From a bacterium (GTDB taxonomy: Bacteria; Chlamydiota; Chlamydiia; Chlamydiales; 2-12-FULL-49-11), in the NCBI GenBank assembly GCA_022600215.1, contig JAHZKV010000032.1:1-12090 (forward strand): a stretch of DNA of 12,090 nucleotides. Direction: 5' to 3'. The stretch's first letter is position 1, and each line of letters starts with the position of its first letter. Below are positions 6,841 to 12,090 of the stretch, in pieces. The notes under the pieces were generated by a model. That model was not told the origin of the DNA and ran no database searches. It saw only the letters and a list, made by a program, of their open reading frames with translations. A program made the position numbers and the translations under genes.

Positions 6841-8565
6841 TTAGTTATTGAAGTCAATTGTATATTTTATACCATCTTTTTTCAGGAGTATTTCTTTATC
6901 ATTTATTTTGGTGATGGTCATTCCATCTAGCGTATCATCAACACCTAATATTTTTCCACCGATGAGCACAAATTGGCTGTTATTCCCATATTTGGAAGAA
7001 CCAGTTACTTTATATTTATCAGTGATGTTAATAGCTGCCGTATTTTGCGTCGTAAAAATCACAAAATTTTGCACAGATCGCACGCCGTGGATGTTGTTTA
7101 TTTCTGTAAGTACTTGATCGTAGACTTCTTTTTGGGTGATATGCGCTCTTCCAGCAAGGACAATTTGCCCCATATTTTGTTCCATCATCACATTGGCAAA
7201 TCCATTTTCAATCAAAAGTGTTTTAATATGAGTGTCTAAAGTATCAATTACCACTACTTGATTGTCCAGGCGGTTTAAATAGTTGAAGTACTTATTCACA
7301 AAATCGATGAGCTCTGCTTTATCTTTCTCTGCTTCAATATACCCAGTTAGCAAATACTTCCCTGGTTCTTTTGAAATCATTAAGATAGAGTTCCAACGAG
7401 GATTTTTTAGAATTAACGCATTCATATTTTCAGAGACAAGCTCATCAATCACTACATTATCATCTGTTTTTCGGATGTATGGAATGGTTTTAAGGCGATA
7501 TAAGAGCTCATTATAGTTTACATCGGTAAGAACATGTCCTGTTAGGAATAAAGTTGCGGTGTCTTTGTTGTAGTTAAACTCAATGTCTTGAAAATGAGAG
7601 AGAGCAGTTGCTATATTTGCTGTCTCGTCAATTTTTGGCATCTCTACGGTGGTGCTTCGAAATAAAGAGAGCATGGAGATGATCCCGACACATATGAATA
7701 CGGAAAATACGGATGCGATCGCAAGGTGCTTAGTAGGAATAAAGGTCTCTTTCCAATTCTCTTCCTTTTCTTCCTCCTCTTCTCCTGCAAAGATCGATTT
7801 TTCTGGATGGAGAGAAATTTCTGCGGTAGGGGAATAGATTGTCTCTCTTGTTTGGTTCATATCGATAAATACAAGGGAGGTGGTTCCAAGGATGATCAAG
7901 TCTTCTGGTTTTAGTAATCGATCATTTTCTATTTTTTTTCCTTCTACATAGACGCCATTTTTACTCTGTAAATCGACAATAGAGGCCTCGCCATTTTCTG
8001 AAAGAGTGATGCGTGCATGATTTTTGGAGATGCTTAGATCATGTAGGAGAATATCAGAGGTTTCTCCATCGGTACCAATCACATAACTTTCGCCTTTGTG
8101 TAGGGCAAAAGAACTTCCAGCGCTGGCTCCATTGACTACTTTTATTAGCCAGTTTGTTTCCGAGGCTGTGGAGCTGGGAAATCTTCCAAGGGTGAGCGTC
8201 GCTTCCTCTTCTTTAGGGGTGTTTGTTTTTTGAGTTTTTTGTGCTTCTTCTTCGTCGCTTTGTGGGGCTTTTGTGGTAAAGCGGAAAACATTATTCCCTA
8301 TTTGAACAAGGTCACCTTCGTTAAGAGGATTTTTATTCTCTATTTCTTCGTCGTTTAGTAAAGCTGGATTGGTAGCGCTTTCATTTTGAATGAAAAAGGT
8401 TTCTCCTTCCTTGGTAATGGAAAGGTGTTTGCGAGAAACCATGGGATCTTCGATTACAAAATTACATACATCGCCATCACGTCCAATGGCGAAGGTATCA
8501 TCTTCCTCAAACGTGAATATCCACTCTGAAAGAGGTCCATCCTCACAAATTAGATAGCCTGTCAT
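6841..8565 (-). CDS. sctD: SctD (CdsD), inner-membrane ring protein with two FHA domains
   Basis: SctD builds the outer part of the inner-membrane ring and contacts the secretin SctC in the periplasm and the sorting platform in the cytoplasm. From the chosen ATG it has 574 residues. FHA domain 1 (about 1-98) shows IGRDGD and SRKHLSI. An acidic linker follows, then FHA domain 2 (about 138-235) with IGTDGE, SKNHARI and LQSKNGVYV. A second acidic stretch leads to one membrane segment (about 281-302). The periplasmic part has repeated BON/ring-building-like modules (about 315-510) and a small beta-rich tail. The two N-terminal FHA domains are typical of chlamydial CdsD; most other SctD proteins have one. 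The frame extends six codons up to a TTG, but GGGGGA lies just before the ATG at 8565. It is shorter than C. trachomatis CdsD (about 829 residues, from memory). Confidence 0.95.
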   Translation of the reverse strand: MTGYLICEDGPLSEWIFTFEEDDTFAIGRDGDVCNFVIEDPMVSRKHLSITKEGETFFIQNESATNPALLNDEEIENKNPLNEGDLVQIGNNVFRFTTKAPQSDEEEAQKTQKTNTPKEEEATLTLGRFPSSTASETNWLIKVVNGASAGSSFALHKGESYVIGTDGETSDILLHDLSISKNHARITLSENGEASIVDLQSKNGVYVEGKKIENDRLLKPEDLIILGTTSLVFIDMNQTRETIYSPTAEISLHPEKSIFAGEEEEEKEENWKETFIPTKHLAIASVFSVFICVGIISMLSLFRSTTVEMPKIDETANIATALSHFQDIEFNYNKDTATLFLTGHVLTDVNYNELLYRLKTIPYIRKTDDNVVIDELVSENMNALILKNPRWNSILMISKEPGKYLLTGYIEAEKDKAELIDFVNKYFNYLNRLDNQVVVIDTLDTHIKTLLIENGFANVMMEQNMGQIVLAGRAHITQKEVYDQVLTEINNIHGVRSVQNFVIFTTQNTAAINITDKYKVTGSSKYGNNSQFVLIGGKILGVDDTLDGMTITKINDKEILLKKDGIKYTIDFNN

Positions 8566-8603
8566 TTTCCCCCATCTATACAAGTTCTTAATGTTTTTTC
8601 ATC

Positions 8604-8637
8604 TTTCTCTTAATAAAACCATTTTTTACTAGAGAAA
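8604..8637 (-). other. Hairpin in the chaperone-sctD gap
   Basis: The 118-nt gap between the chaperone gene and sctD contains an imperfect inverted repeat. TTTCTCT (8604-8610) pairs with AGAGAAA (8631-8637), and an inner TAAAA (8614-8618) pairs with TTTTA (8624-8628) around a five-base loop. There is no T-run after it on either strand, so it is not an intrinsic terminator. It could be an RNA processing or stability element, or chance in AT-rich DNA. No convincing promoter was found in the gap. Confidence 0.4.
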
Positions 8638-8683
8638 ACTTATAACAAAACTCATTCAGTGGAAGATAGTAATGCTTTTCTAA

Positions 8684-9091
8684 TTACTTGTCTACCTCGA
8701 GTTTTGTTTTCAGTTCTTTTTCCCAGTAAGAAACTGCATTAGCAAAATCCTCTAAGAGATCTAAAAACATCTTGTAATTCACCTCATAATCGATGAGCAT
8801 AGTGAGTGTCAAGAACTTCTCATCGGGGGAAAGAGAAATGGTGACATCCCCTGCTACAAAAGGGTGGTTTGCTTTTCCTGCAAACATATAAAAATCCTCA
8901 GGGGAGGGGATAGAGGTTTCTGTAAAGTGACAAAGCTTAGTAAATAAGAAGATGGTGGTATCTTTTTCCGCGAGAATGATTTCTTTGCCGTCTTCTAATG
9001 TTAGGGAGTAGGAGATTCCCTCCTTTGTTTCTTCTTGGATTAAAGAAACTCCCATAAATTTTTCTAAATCGCTTATTAAATTGTCTAACAT
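8684..9091 (-). CDS. scc4: Scc4-like (CT663-type) class I T3SS chaperone
   Basis: This small acidic protein of 135 residues has the class I (CesT/SycE) chaperone pattern. An N-terminal helix (LDNLISDLEKFMGV) leads into a beta-sheet of alternating hydrophobic strands (YSLTLEDGKEIIL, TIFLFTKLC, VTISLSPDEKFLTLTMLID), and a C-terminal helix follows (MFLDLLEDFANAVSYWEKEL). It sits directly upstream of sctD, as CT663 (Scc4) does upstream of CT664. Established knowledge: C. trachomatis Scc4 pairs with Scc1 to chaperone the gatekeeper CopN. It also binds sigma66 region 4 and the RNA polymerase beta flap, repressing transcription. Whether this homologue does both is inference. It starts 8 nt after the upstream gene's stop. 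Other class I chaperones would look alike; synteny decides. Confidence 0.75.
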   Translation of the reverse strand: MLDNLISDLEKFMGVSLIQEETKEGISYSLTLEDGKEIILAEKDTTIFLFTKLCHFTETSIPSPEDFYMFAGKANHPFVAGDVTISLSPDEKFLTLTMLIDYEVNYKMFLDLLEDFANAVSYWEKELKTKLEVDK

Positions 9092-9099
9092 ATTTTATC

Positions 9100-9537
9100 T
9101 CATGACTTAAGCCACTTAGATCTTCCTCGACGGGATTTATTTTTGGTTTTTTTGGTAGAGGAGAGGTTTTCTTTTATGGCTTCTTTTTTTTGCTTATGGA
9201 GCGTTTCTTTTTCTTCTTGGATATTTTTTTTAGTTTGCTGTAGTAATTTCCATTGTTCCTCGGAGAAGTTGCTTTTATCTGCAGAGAGCTCCTCTATTTC
9301 TTGCTTAGAAAGGCCAAGTTCTGTTTCCGAAGATTTTGTTTCAATGGAGATTTTCTCTTTTAAAATGGCTAGTTTTTTGGAGATATCCTCCTTTTCTCTA
9401 TCGGTTCCTTCATGCTGTATATACTTATACTTTTCGATAAAGTTCATCGAGAGGCGAAAAATTTCTTCGAGCTTTTTCTCTTTTTCTTCTGATTCTAAGG
9501 AGAATAGGTCGATAATTTTTTGGAATTCATCTTTCAT
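9100..9537 (-). CDS. Coiled-coil protein of unknown function heading the T3SS block
   Basis: I do not recognise this 145-residue protein. It is strongly charged and almost all helix, with heptad-like Lys/Glu stretches at about 15-65 and 75-125. It ends in a basic tail (about 128-145) containing KKTKNKSRRGRSK. No signal peptide or membrane segment is present. It is the first gene of the minus-strand run, only 8 nt from the chaperone gene, so it is likely co-transcribed with the T3SS genes. In Chlamydia this place is taken by hemA. The ATG at 9537 has AAGG only 2 nt away, a poor spacing, so the start is less certain. It faces a divergently transcribed coiled-coil protein with a similar layout. 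A stalk-like T3SS accessory, chaperone or secreted protein are all possible. Confidence 0.72.
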   Translation of the reverse strand: MKDEFQKIIDLFSLESEEKEKKLEEIFRLSMNFIEKYKYIQHEGTDREKEDISKKLAILKEKISIETKSSETELGLSKQEIEELSADKSNFSEEQWKLLQQTKKNIQEEKETLHKQKKEAIKENLSSTKKTKNKSRRGRSKWLKS

Positions 9538-9616
9538 AACCTTAAGTCTACCGAAAAATTTATTTGTGGGAAGTTTTTTATTGAAGTTAATTAGAAAGAT
9601 TTATCTGATCAGGGGT
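9538..9616. promoter_or_regulatory. Divergent intergenic region, presumed to carry two promoters
   Basis: These 79 nt separate divergent genes and must hold the promoter of the minus-strand run unless that is read from elsewhere. No strong -35/-10 pair is visible on the minus strand. On the plus strand TTGAAG (9581-9586), a 17-nt spacer and TCTGAT (9604-9609) form a weak match that would place the transcript start at the ATG itself. An 8-bp palindrome CTGATCAG lies at 9605-9612. The lack of a consensus promoter contrasts with the two strong ones downstream and would fit a regulated or alternative-sigma promoter. Confidence 0.35.
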
Positions 9617-10012
9617 ATGGAAGAAAGAGAAGAAAAAATAGACCCAAAAGAGTTCCTTGCTGATTTTCAGCAAGTCTACAAAGACTTTAATGAGGTCCTA
9701 AAGAGCGGTGATGCAGGAGAGAAGTTTTCTGCTATTGTAAAGATGGACATGCTTCAAAAGGCGGTTGAGGAGCTTACTGCTGTGTATCATAAGAAAAGCA
9801 AGATCCCGCCAGAGATGCTTTTAGAGGCAGTAGAAAAAAATAAAGAGCAAATAGCTTCTTTGGAAGAAGTTAAGAAGAATATGGCAGAGGTAGAAGCAGT
9901 GGTGGAGGAAACAAAGAAGTTGATGGAAACACACTCACCTATTGATGTAAGAAAGAAGAGAAAACAGGGTAGATTACGTTTAAGAAGATTTGGAAGAAGA
10001 AGGGCTAAATAG
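9617..10012 (+). CDS. Small coiled-coil protein with arginine-rich tail, unknown function
   Basis: I do not recognise this protein of 131 residues. It is acidic and helical for about 110 residues (FLADFQQVYKDFNEVL, MLQKAVEELTAVY, MLLEAVEKNKEQI, VKKNMAEVEAVVEETKKLM). It then ends in a very basic stretch (about 112-131) of Lys and Arg with RLRLRRFGRRR. The open frame extends far upstream, but that part is only the antisense of the neighbouring gene; the ATG at 9617 is the first plausible start. AGGGG lies immediately before it, closer than ideal. The basic tail suggests binding to nucleic acid, membrane or an acidic partner, or a host-nucleus signal if exported. None of these is shown. It parallels the divergent 145-residue protein in size, coiled-coil content and basic C-terminus. 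No terminator follows it. Confidence 0.7.
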   Translation: MEEREEKIDPKEFLADFQQVYKDFNEVLKSGDAGEKFSAIVKMDMLQKAVEELTAVYHKKSKIPPEMLLEAVEKNKEQIASLEEVKKNMAEVEAVVEETKKLMETHSPIDVRKKRKQGRLRLRRFGRRRAK

Positions 10013-10030
10013 TTAAATATAAATTGGTTG

Positions 10031-10056
10031 CAAGATTACTTCTTAACAATATCTTG
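10031..10056. repeat. Inverted repeat overlapping the -35 of the next gene
   Basis: CAAGAT (10031-10036) and its inverted copy ATCTTG (10051-10056) have starts exactly 20 bp apart, two helical turns, and the right arm covers the TTG of the -35 element. This is the geometry of a dimeric repressor or activator site, but six-base arms are short and may be chance. Confidence 0.3.
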
Positions 10057-10082
10057 ATAATTTAATTTTTTTGTGTTATACT
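10054..10082 (+). promoter_or_regulatory. Strong extended -10 promoter P1
   Basis: TTGATA at 10054-10059, a 17-nt spacer, then TATACT at 10077-10082, preceded by TG at 10074-10075 (extended -10). This is a near-consensus housekeeping (sigma66/sigma70-type) promoter. The transcript start should fall near 10089, leaving a 5' leader of about 36 nt that ends with AGGAGG six bases before the ATG at 10125. Confidence 0.85.
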
Positions 10083-10124
10083 ATTCTTTAGGGCCAATAG
10101 AGTCTAGTATAAAGGAGGACAAAA

Positions 10125-11069
10125 ATGGGTGCAGGTAGTAATGGTATAGATGGTATGGGGTCAACCGATCCATACGGAGAGAATCCTTTAGGTGGCGGTA
10201 TGTCTCCAAAAGATCAGTTGATTGCAGCTATTGATCAGCTGATTAAAGAGATGAAATCTGGAAAGCCGATGGATCATTCTGAAGAGATGTCCATGATTAT
10301 GCAGAAAATGAATGCTATTTCAGGTGGGGTGGTAAGCGCTGACACGGAAACGATGACAGCAATGAATAGGTACGATGCAGCCTCAGCTAATATACAACAA
10401 GCTCTTGCGGATCAAAAAAAGCCAGGTGATCCGGGACGAAATGATATTCCATTGATAAACCCTTATACGGGTAAGCCTCGTAAAGATGGAAAAAAAGGGT
10501 CTCCAGAGGAGGCTATTGCTGCTGATGTCCAATTTTTAAAGAATGATGGAAATCAAAAATATTTGTTAGATGAGAGTGGGCATATCGTTACCGACGCTAG
10601 TGGTAAAAAAGTTCTAAATAGGTCTTATCAGTTTTTTCATGCACATAATGATAAAAATATGGGGCTATATACTTCTATTAAATCAAACGTGGATAGCCTT
10701 ATGAGTGGGATTGACCCATCTTATACTGCGGGTGGTGGAACTCCAGATCCTAACTATCCGCCTGGATACCCAGGAAAGTCTTATAAGATTCCTGATAATC
10801 AAATATGGAATCATTTATGGCAGCCTGTTAATGCGCCAGGGTATGGTCCAGACCATACTGCTAATAAGCCAGATTCCACAGCTTTGCAGGCAGTGCAAAG
10901 CGCGCATGCCTCTTTGGTTCAGTCACTTGGGTCTAATACGGCAGCGGTGCAGTCTTTAGCTAAGCAAGATTCCACGAATTATCAGTCTAATACCTCAACT
11001 TTAACAAAATTTGAGCAAAGTTGGCTAACTATTATGAAAGCAATGACTGGTGCCCAAAAGGCAGCTTAA
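10125..11069 (+). CDS. Unknown 314-residue protein, candidate T3SS-secreted tip/filament-like substrate
   Basis: I do not recognise a family. The N-terminus is Gly/Ser/Met-rich, without signal peptide or membrane segment, compatible with T3SS export. Helical segments at about 26-45, 51-66 and 74-98 are followed by a non-helical central part (about 100-220) with Gly/Pro-rich runs (GGGTPDPNYPPGYPG at about 203-217). A Gln/Ser/Ala-rich helical C-terminus (about 240-314) follows, ending KFEQSWLTIMKAMTG. There are no cysteines. Helices flanking an inserted domain is the plan of needle-tip and EspA-type proteins, hence the guess. Residues 228-269 align without gaps with 233-274 of the next protein (WN, AN and ASxV shared). 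A strong promoter, AGGAGG ribosome site and terminator give it its own transcript, presumably abundant. The gene is certain; the function is not. Confidence 0.85.
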   Translation: MGAGSNGIDGMGSTDPYGENPLGGGMSPKDQLIAAIDQLIKEMKSGKPMDHSEEMSMIMQKMNAISGGVVSADTETMTAMNRYDAASANIQQALADQKKPGDPGRNDIPLINPYTGKPRKDGKKGSPEEAIAADVQFLKNDGNQKYLLDESGHIVTDASGKKVLNRSYQFFHAHNDKNMGLYTSIKSNVDSLMSGIDPSYTAGGGTPDPNYPPGYPGKSYKIPDNQIWNHLWQPVNAPGYGPDHTANKPDSTALQAVQSAHASLVQSLGSNTAAVQSLAKQDSTNYQSNTSTLTKFEQSWLTIMKAMTGAQKAA

Positions 11070-11097
11070 TGTCTAACATGCTTATAATAAGGTGTTT

Positions 11098-11130
11098 AAA
11101 AGTCTAGCAGATGTCTGCTAGACTTTTTTT
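11098..11130 (+). terminator. Strong intrinsic terminator
   Basis: AGTCTAGCAG (11101-11110) and CTGCTAGACT (11115-11124) form a perfect 10-bp stem around ATGT, extendable by flanking A-T pairs. An uninterrupted T-run to 11130 follows. It ends the transcript of the 314-residue protein 30 nt after its stop and isolates it from the next gene. Confidence 0.93.
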
Positions 11131-11141
11131 ATATGTTAAAG

Positions 11142-11170
11142 TTGATTTTTTAATTAAATTATGTTATAAT
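11142..11170 (+). promoter_or_regulatory. Strong extended -10 promoter P2
   Basis: TTGATT at 11142-11147, a 17-nt spacer, then a perfect TATAAT at 11165-11170, preceded by TG at 11162-11163. The architecture is the same as P1, down to the extended -10 and an AT-rich spacer beginning TTTAATT-like. The leader is about 35 nt, ending with AGAGG six bases before the ATG at 11213. Confidence 0.85.
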
Positions 11171-11212
11171 TATGATAAGGAAGTTTTTAATTATATTAAA
11201 AAGAGGTAAAAA

Positions 11213-12090
11213 ATGGCAGTAGCTGTAGATAAAAATGTACATGAGGTAAAAGGTGGAGAAGCAATTTCTTCTGCAAAGGTATCTGATGCAAAAAGTGCAA
11301 AAAAGGCAAAAGCTGCTTTAATGGGCACTTTGAAATCTGCTGTAAAAAGTGCAGAAAAGCCTGCTCCAAAAAAGCCTCTTAAAAATGGTGATGAGAGCGT
11401 TGCAGATATGCTGAAGGGTATCTCTAATCATGATGACTGTTTGATGGAATTGATGATGGCAGGTATTGAGGTAACGCAGAGTAAAAACCAGGAAGTAGAT
11501 GCAACCTCAAATATGGGTGTAACGCTTTCTGCAGCAGCGACTAAGGTTTCTACCTATGAAGCAACCACTGTTTCAGATTACTATAAATATGGCCGTCCAG
11601 GTGGTGATATTGGTGAGTTAAACATTCAATGTGTGGATGCAGGTACCAACAGAACTGCGCAATATAAGCTACAAAAAGACAGTGATGGAAAGATCCATAT
11701 TTGTTATAGATCGGTAGCTTCAGATGGTGGTGATGATACGGTGAATAACGATTGGAAAGATGGTGGAGTGGCAGATTTAGATAGTAGTGGTAACGTAGTA
11801 AATTTACCAGCGGGTCAAATGTCCACTGATCCAGATGGTCGAACTAAACTTAATGCATTAAATGCGAATAATTTAGGGGCTGTTGCAACTCTAGACGATA
11901 CGTTAGGATGGAATGATGCTTTTGTGTCAGATAGTGGTGCTGGTATTAAAAATGGTGGTTCAGCAAACCAATCCCAGATGATGAGTGTAATGACAGATTT
12001 ACAATCTACTGCTTCTGAGGTGAATAACGCGATGGGTAACGTTGCTGGTATCCCAGGAACTGAGCTTCAACAGCTTACGCAGGCAGTGAC
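11213..12090 (+). CDS. Unknown protein, N-terminal 292 residues, candidate secreted paralogue of the preceding gene (partial)
   Basis: The frame opens at the ATG at 11213 (AGAGG six bases upstream) and stays open to the window edge. No family is recognised. The first ~60 residues are Lys/Ala/Ser-rich (KSAKKAKAALMG, EKPAPKKPLK), almost histone-tail-like. A helical part follows (about 62-120), then a Gly/Asp/Asn-rich globular-looking stretch (about 125-230) with DGGDD and DSSGN turns. Gln/Ser/Met-rich helices begin at about 243. WN at 233-234 and the following 40 residues match the preceding protein. There is no signal peptide or membrane segment. It has its own strong promoter directly behind the terminator. 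Together with its neighbour it looks like one of a pair of exported structural or translocation proteins, which is inference. Confidence 0.82.
   Translation, partial: MAVAVDKNVHEVKGGEAISSAKVSDAKSAKKAKAALMGTLKSAVKSAEKPAPKKPLKNGDESVADMLKGISNHDDCLMELMMAGIEVTQSKNQEVDATSNMGVTLSAAATKVSTYEATTVSDYYKYGRPGGDIGELNIQCVDAGTNRTAQYKLQKDSDGKIHICYRSVASDGGDDTVNNDWKDGGVADLDSSGNVVNLPAGQMSTDPDGRTKLNALNANNLGAVATLDDTLGWNDAFVSDSGAGIKNGGSANQSQMMSVMTDLQSTASEVNNAMGNVAGIPGTELQQLTQAV

Noticed and set aside
9143..9616. Long upstream extension of the plus-strand 131-residue gene
   Set aside because: This part is antisense to the 145-residue coiled-coil gene and is Ser/Phe/Cys-rich; the ATG at 9617, just beyond that gene, is the reasonable start.
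9581..9616. Leaderless transcript for the 131-residue gene from TTGAAG-N17-TCTGAT
   Set aside because: The -10 match is only four of six and nothing else supports leaderless translation, so it is mentioned only as weak within the intergenic entry.
10705..10959. 84-codon frame inside the 314-residue gene
   Set aside because: Shadow frame within a gene that has its own promoter, ribosome site and terminator.
1..12090. CRISPR arrays, tRNA/rRNA genes, insertion sequences or phage genes
   Set aside because: None was seen: no regularly spaced repeats, no tRNA cloverleaf, no transposase or integrase-like protein.

Overview
The window is AT-rich DNA carrying a chlamydial type III secretion system (T3SS) locus. 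The minus-strand genes run, in transcription order, Scc4-like chaperone, sctD, sctE, sctF, sctG, a probable inner-rod gene, sctN, sctO, two sctP-like genes, sctQ. From memory this is the order of Chlamydia trachomatis CT663 to CT672. Chlamydial hallmarks are the double-FHA SctD, the small SctE/SctF/SctG cassette and the Scc4-type chaperone beside sctD. Features that differ from Chlamydiaceae as I recall them are a duplicated sctP, a shorter SctD, no hemA beside the chaperone, and unfamiliar genes on the other strand. A non-Chlamydiaceae ('environmental') chlamydia is therefore more likely than Chlamydia itself. I cannot name the species.

Layout. Positions 69-9537 (minus strand) form one tightly packed gene block. 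Most gaps are below 50 nt, and four junctions (sctN/sctO, sctO/sctP1, sctP2/sctQ, plus the very short chaperone junction) overlap or nearly touch. The only sizeable internal gap, about 118 nt between the chaperone gene and sctD, holds a hairpin. The block starts with a 145-residue coiled-coil protein of unknown function. After a 79-nt divergent gap, the plus strand encodes a 131-residue coiled-coil protein with an arginine-rich tail. Two unfamiliar proteins follow: 314 residues, and at least 292 residues running off the right edge. Each has its own near-consensus extended -10 promoter, and a strong intrinsic terminator separates them.

How the parts fit. SctD is the inner-membrane ring. SctN is the ATPase and SctO its stalk. 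SctQ is the cytoplasmic sorting platform. SctP measures and switches substrates. SctE and SctG hold the needle subunit SctF, and the 215-residue protein is best read as the inner rod SctI. The plus-strand pair looks like abundant T3SS-associated substrates, possibly distal needle, tip or filament components. That is inference from helical architecture, mutual similarity and position, not from a recognised family.

Most noteworthy: a gap-free 39-residue match between the C-termini of the rod candidate and the needle protein; the tandem sctP paralogues; a probable internal start in sctQ yielding a free C-terminal SpoA protein; and the twin-promoter secreted-protein pair.
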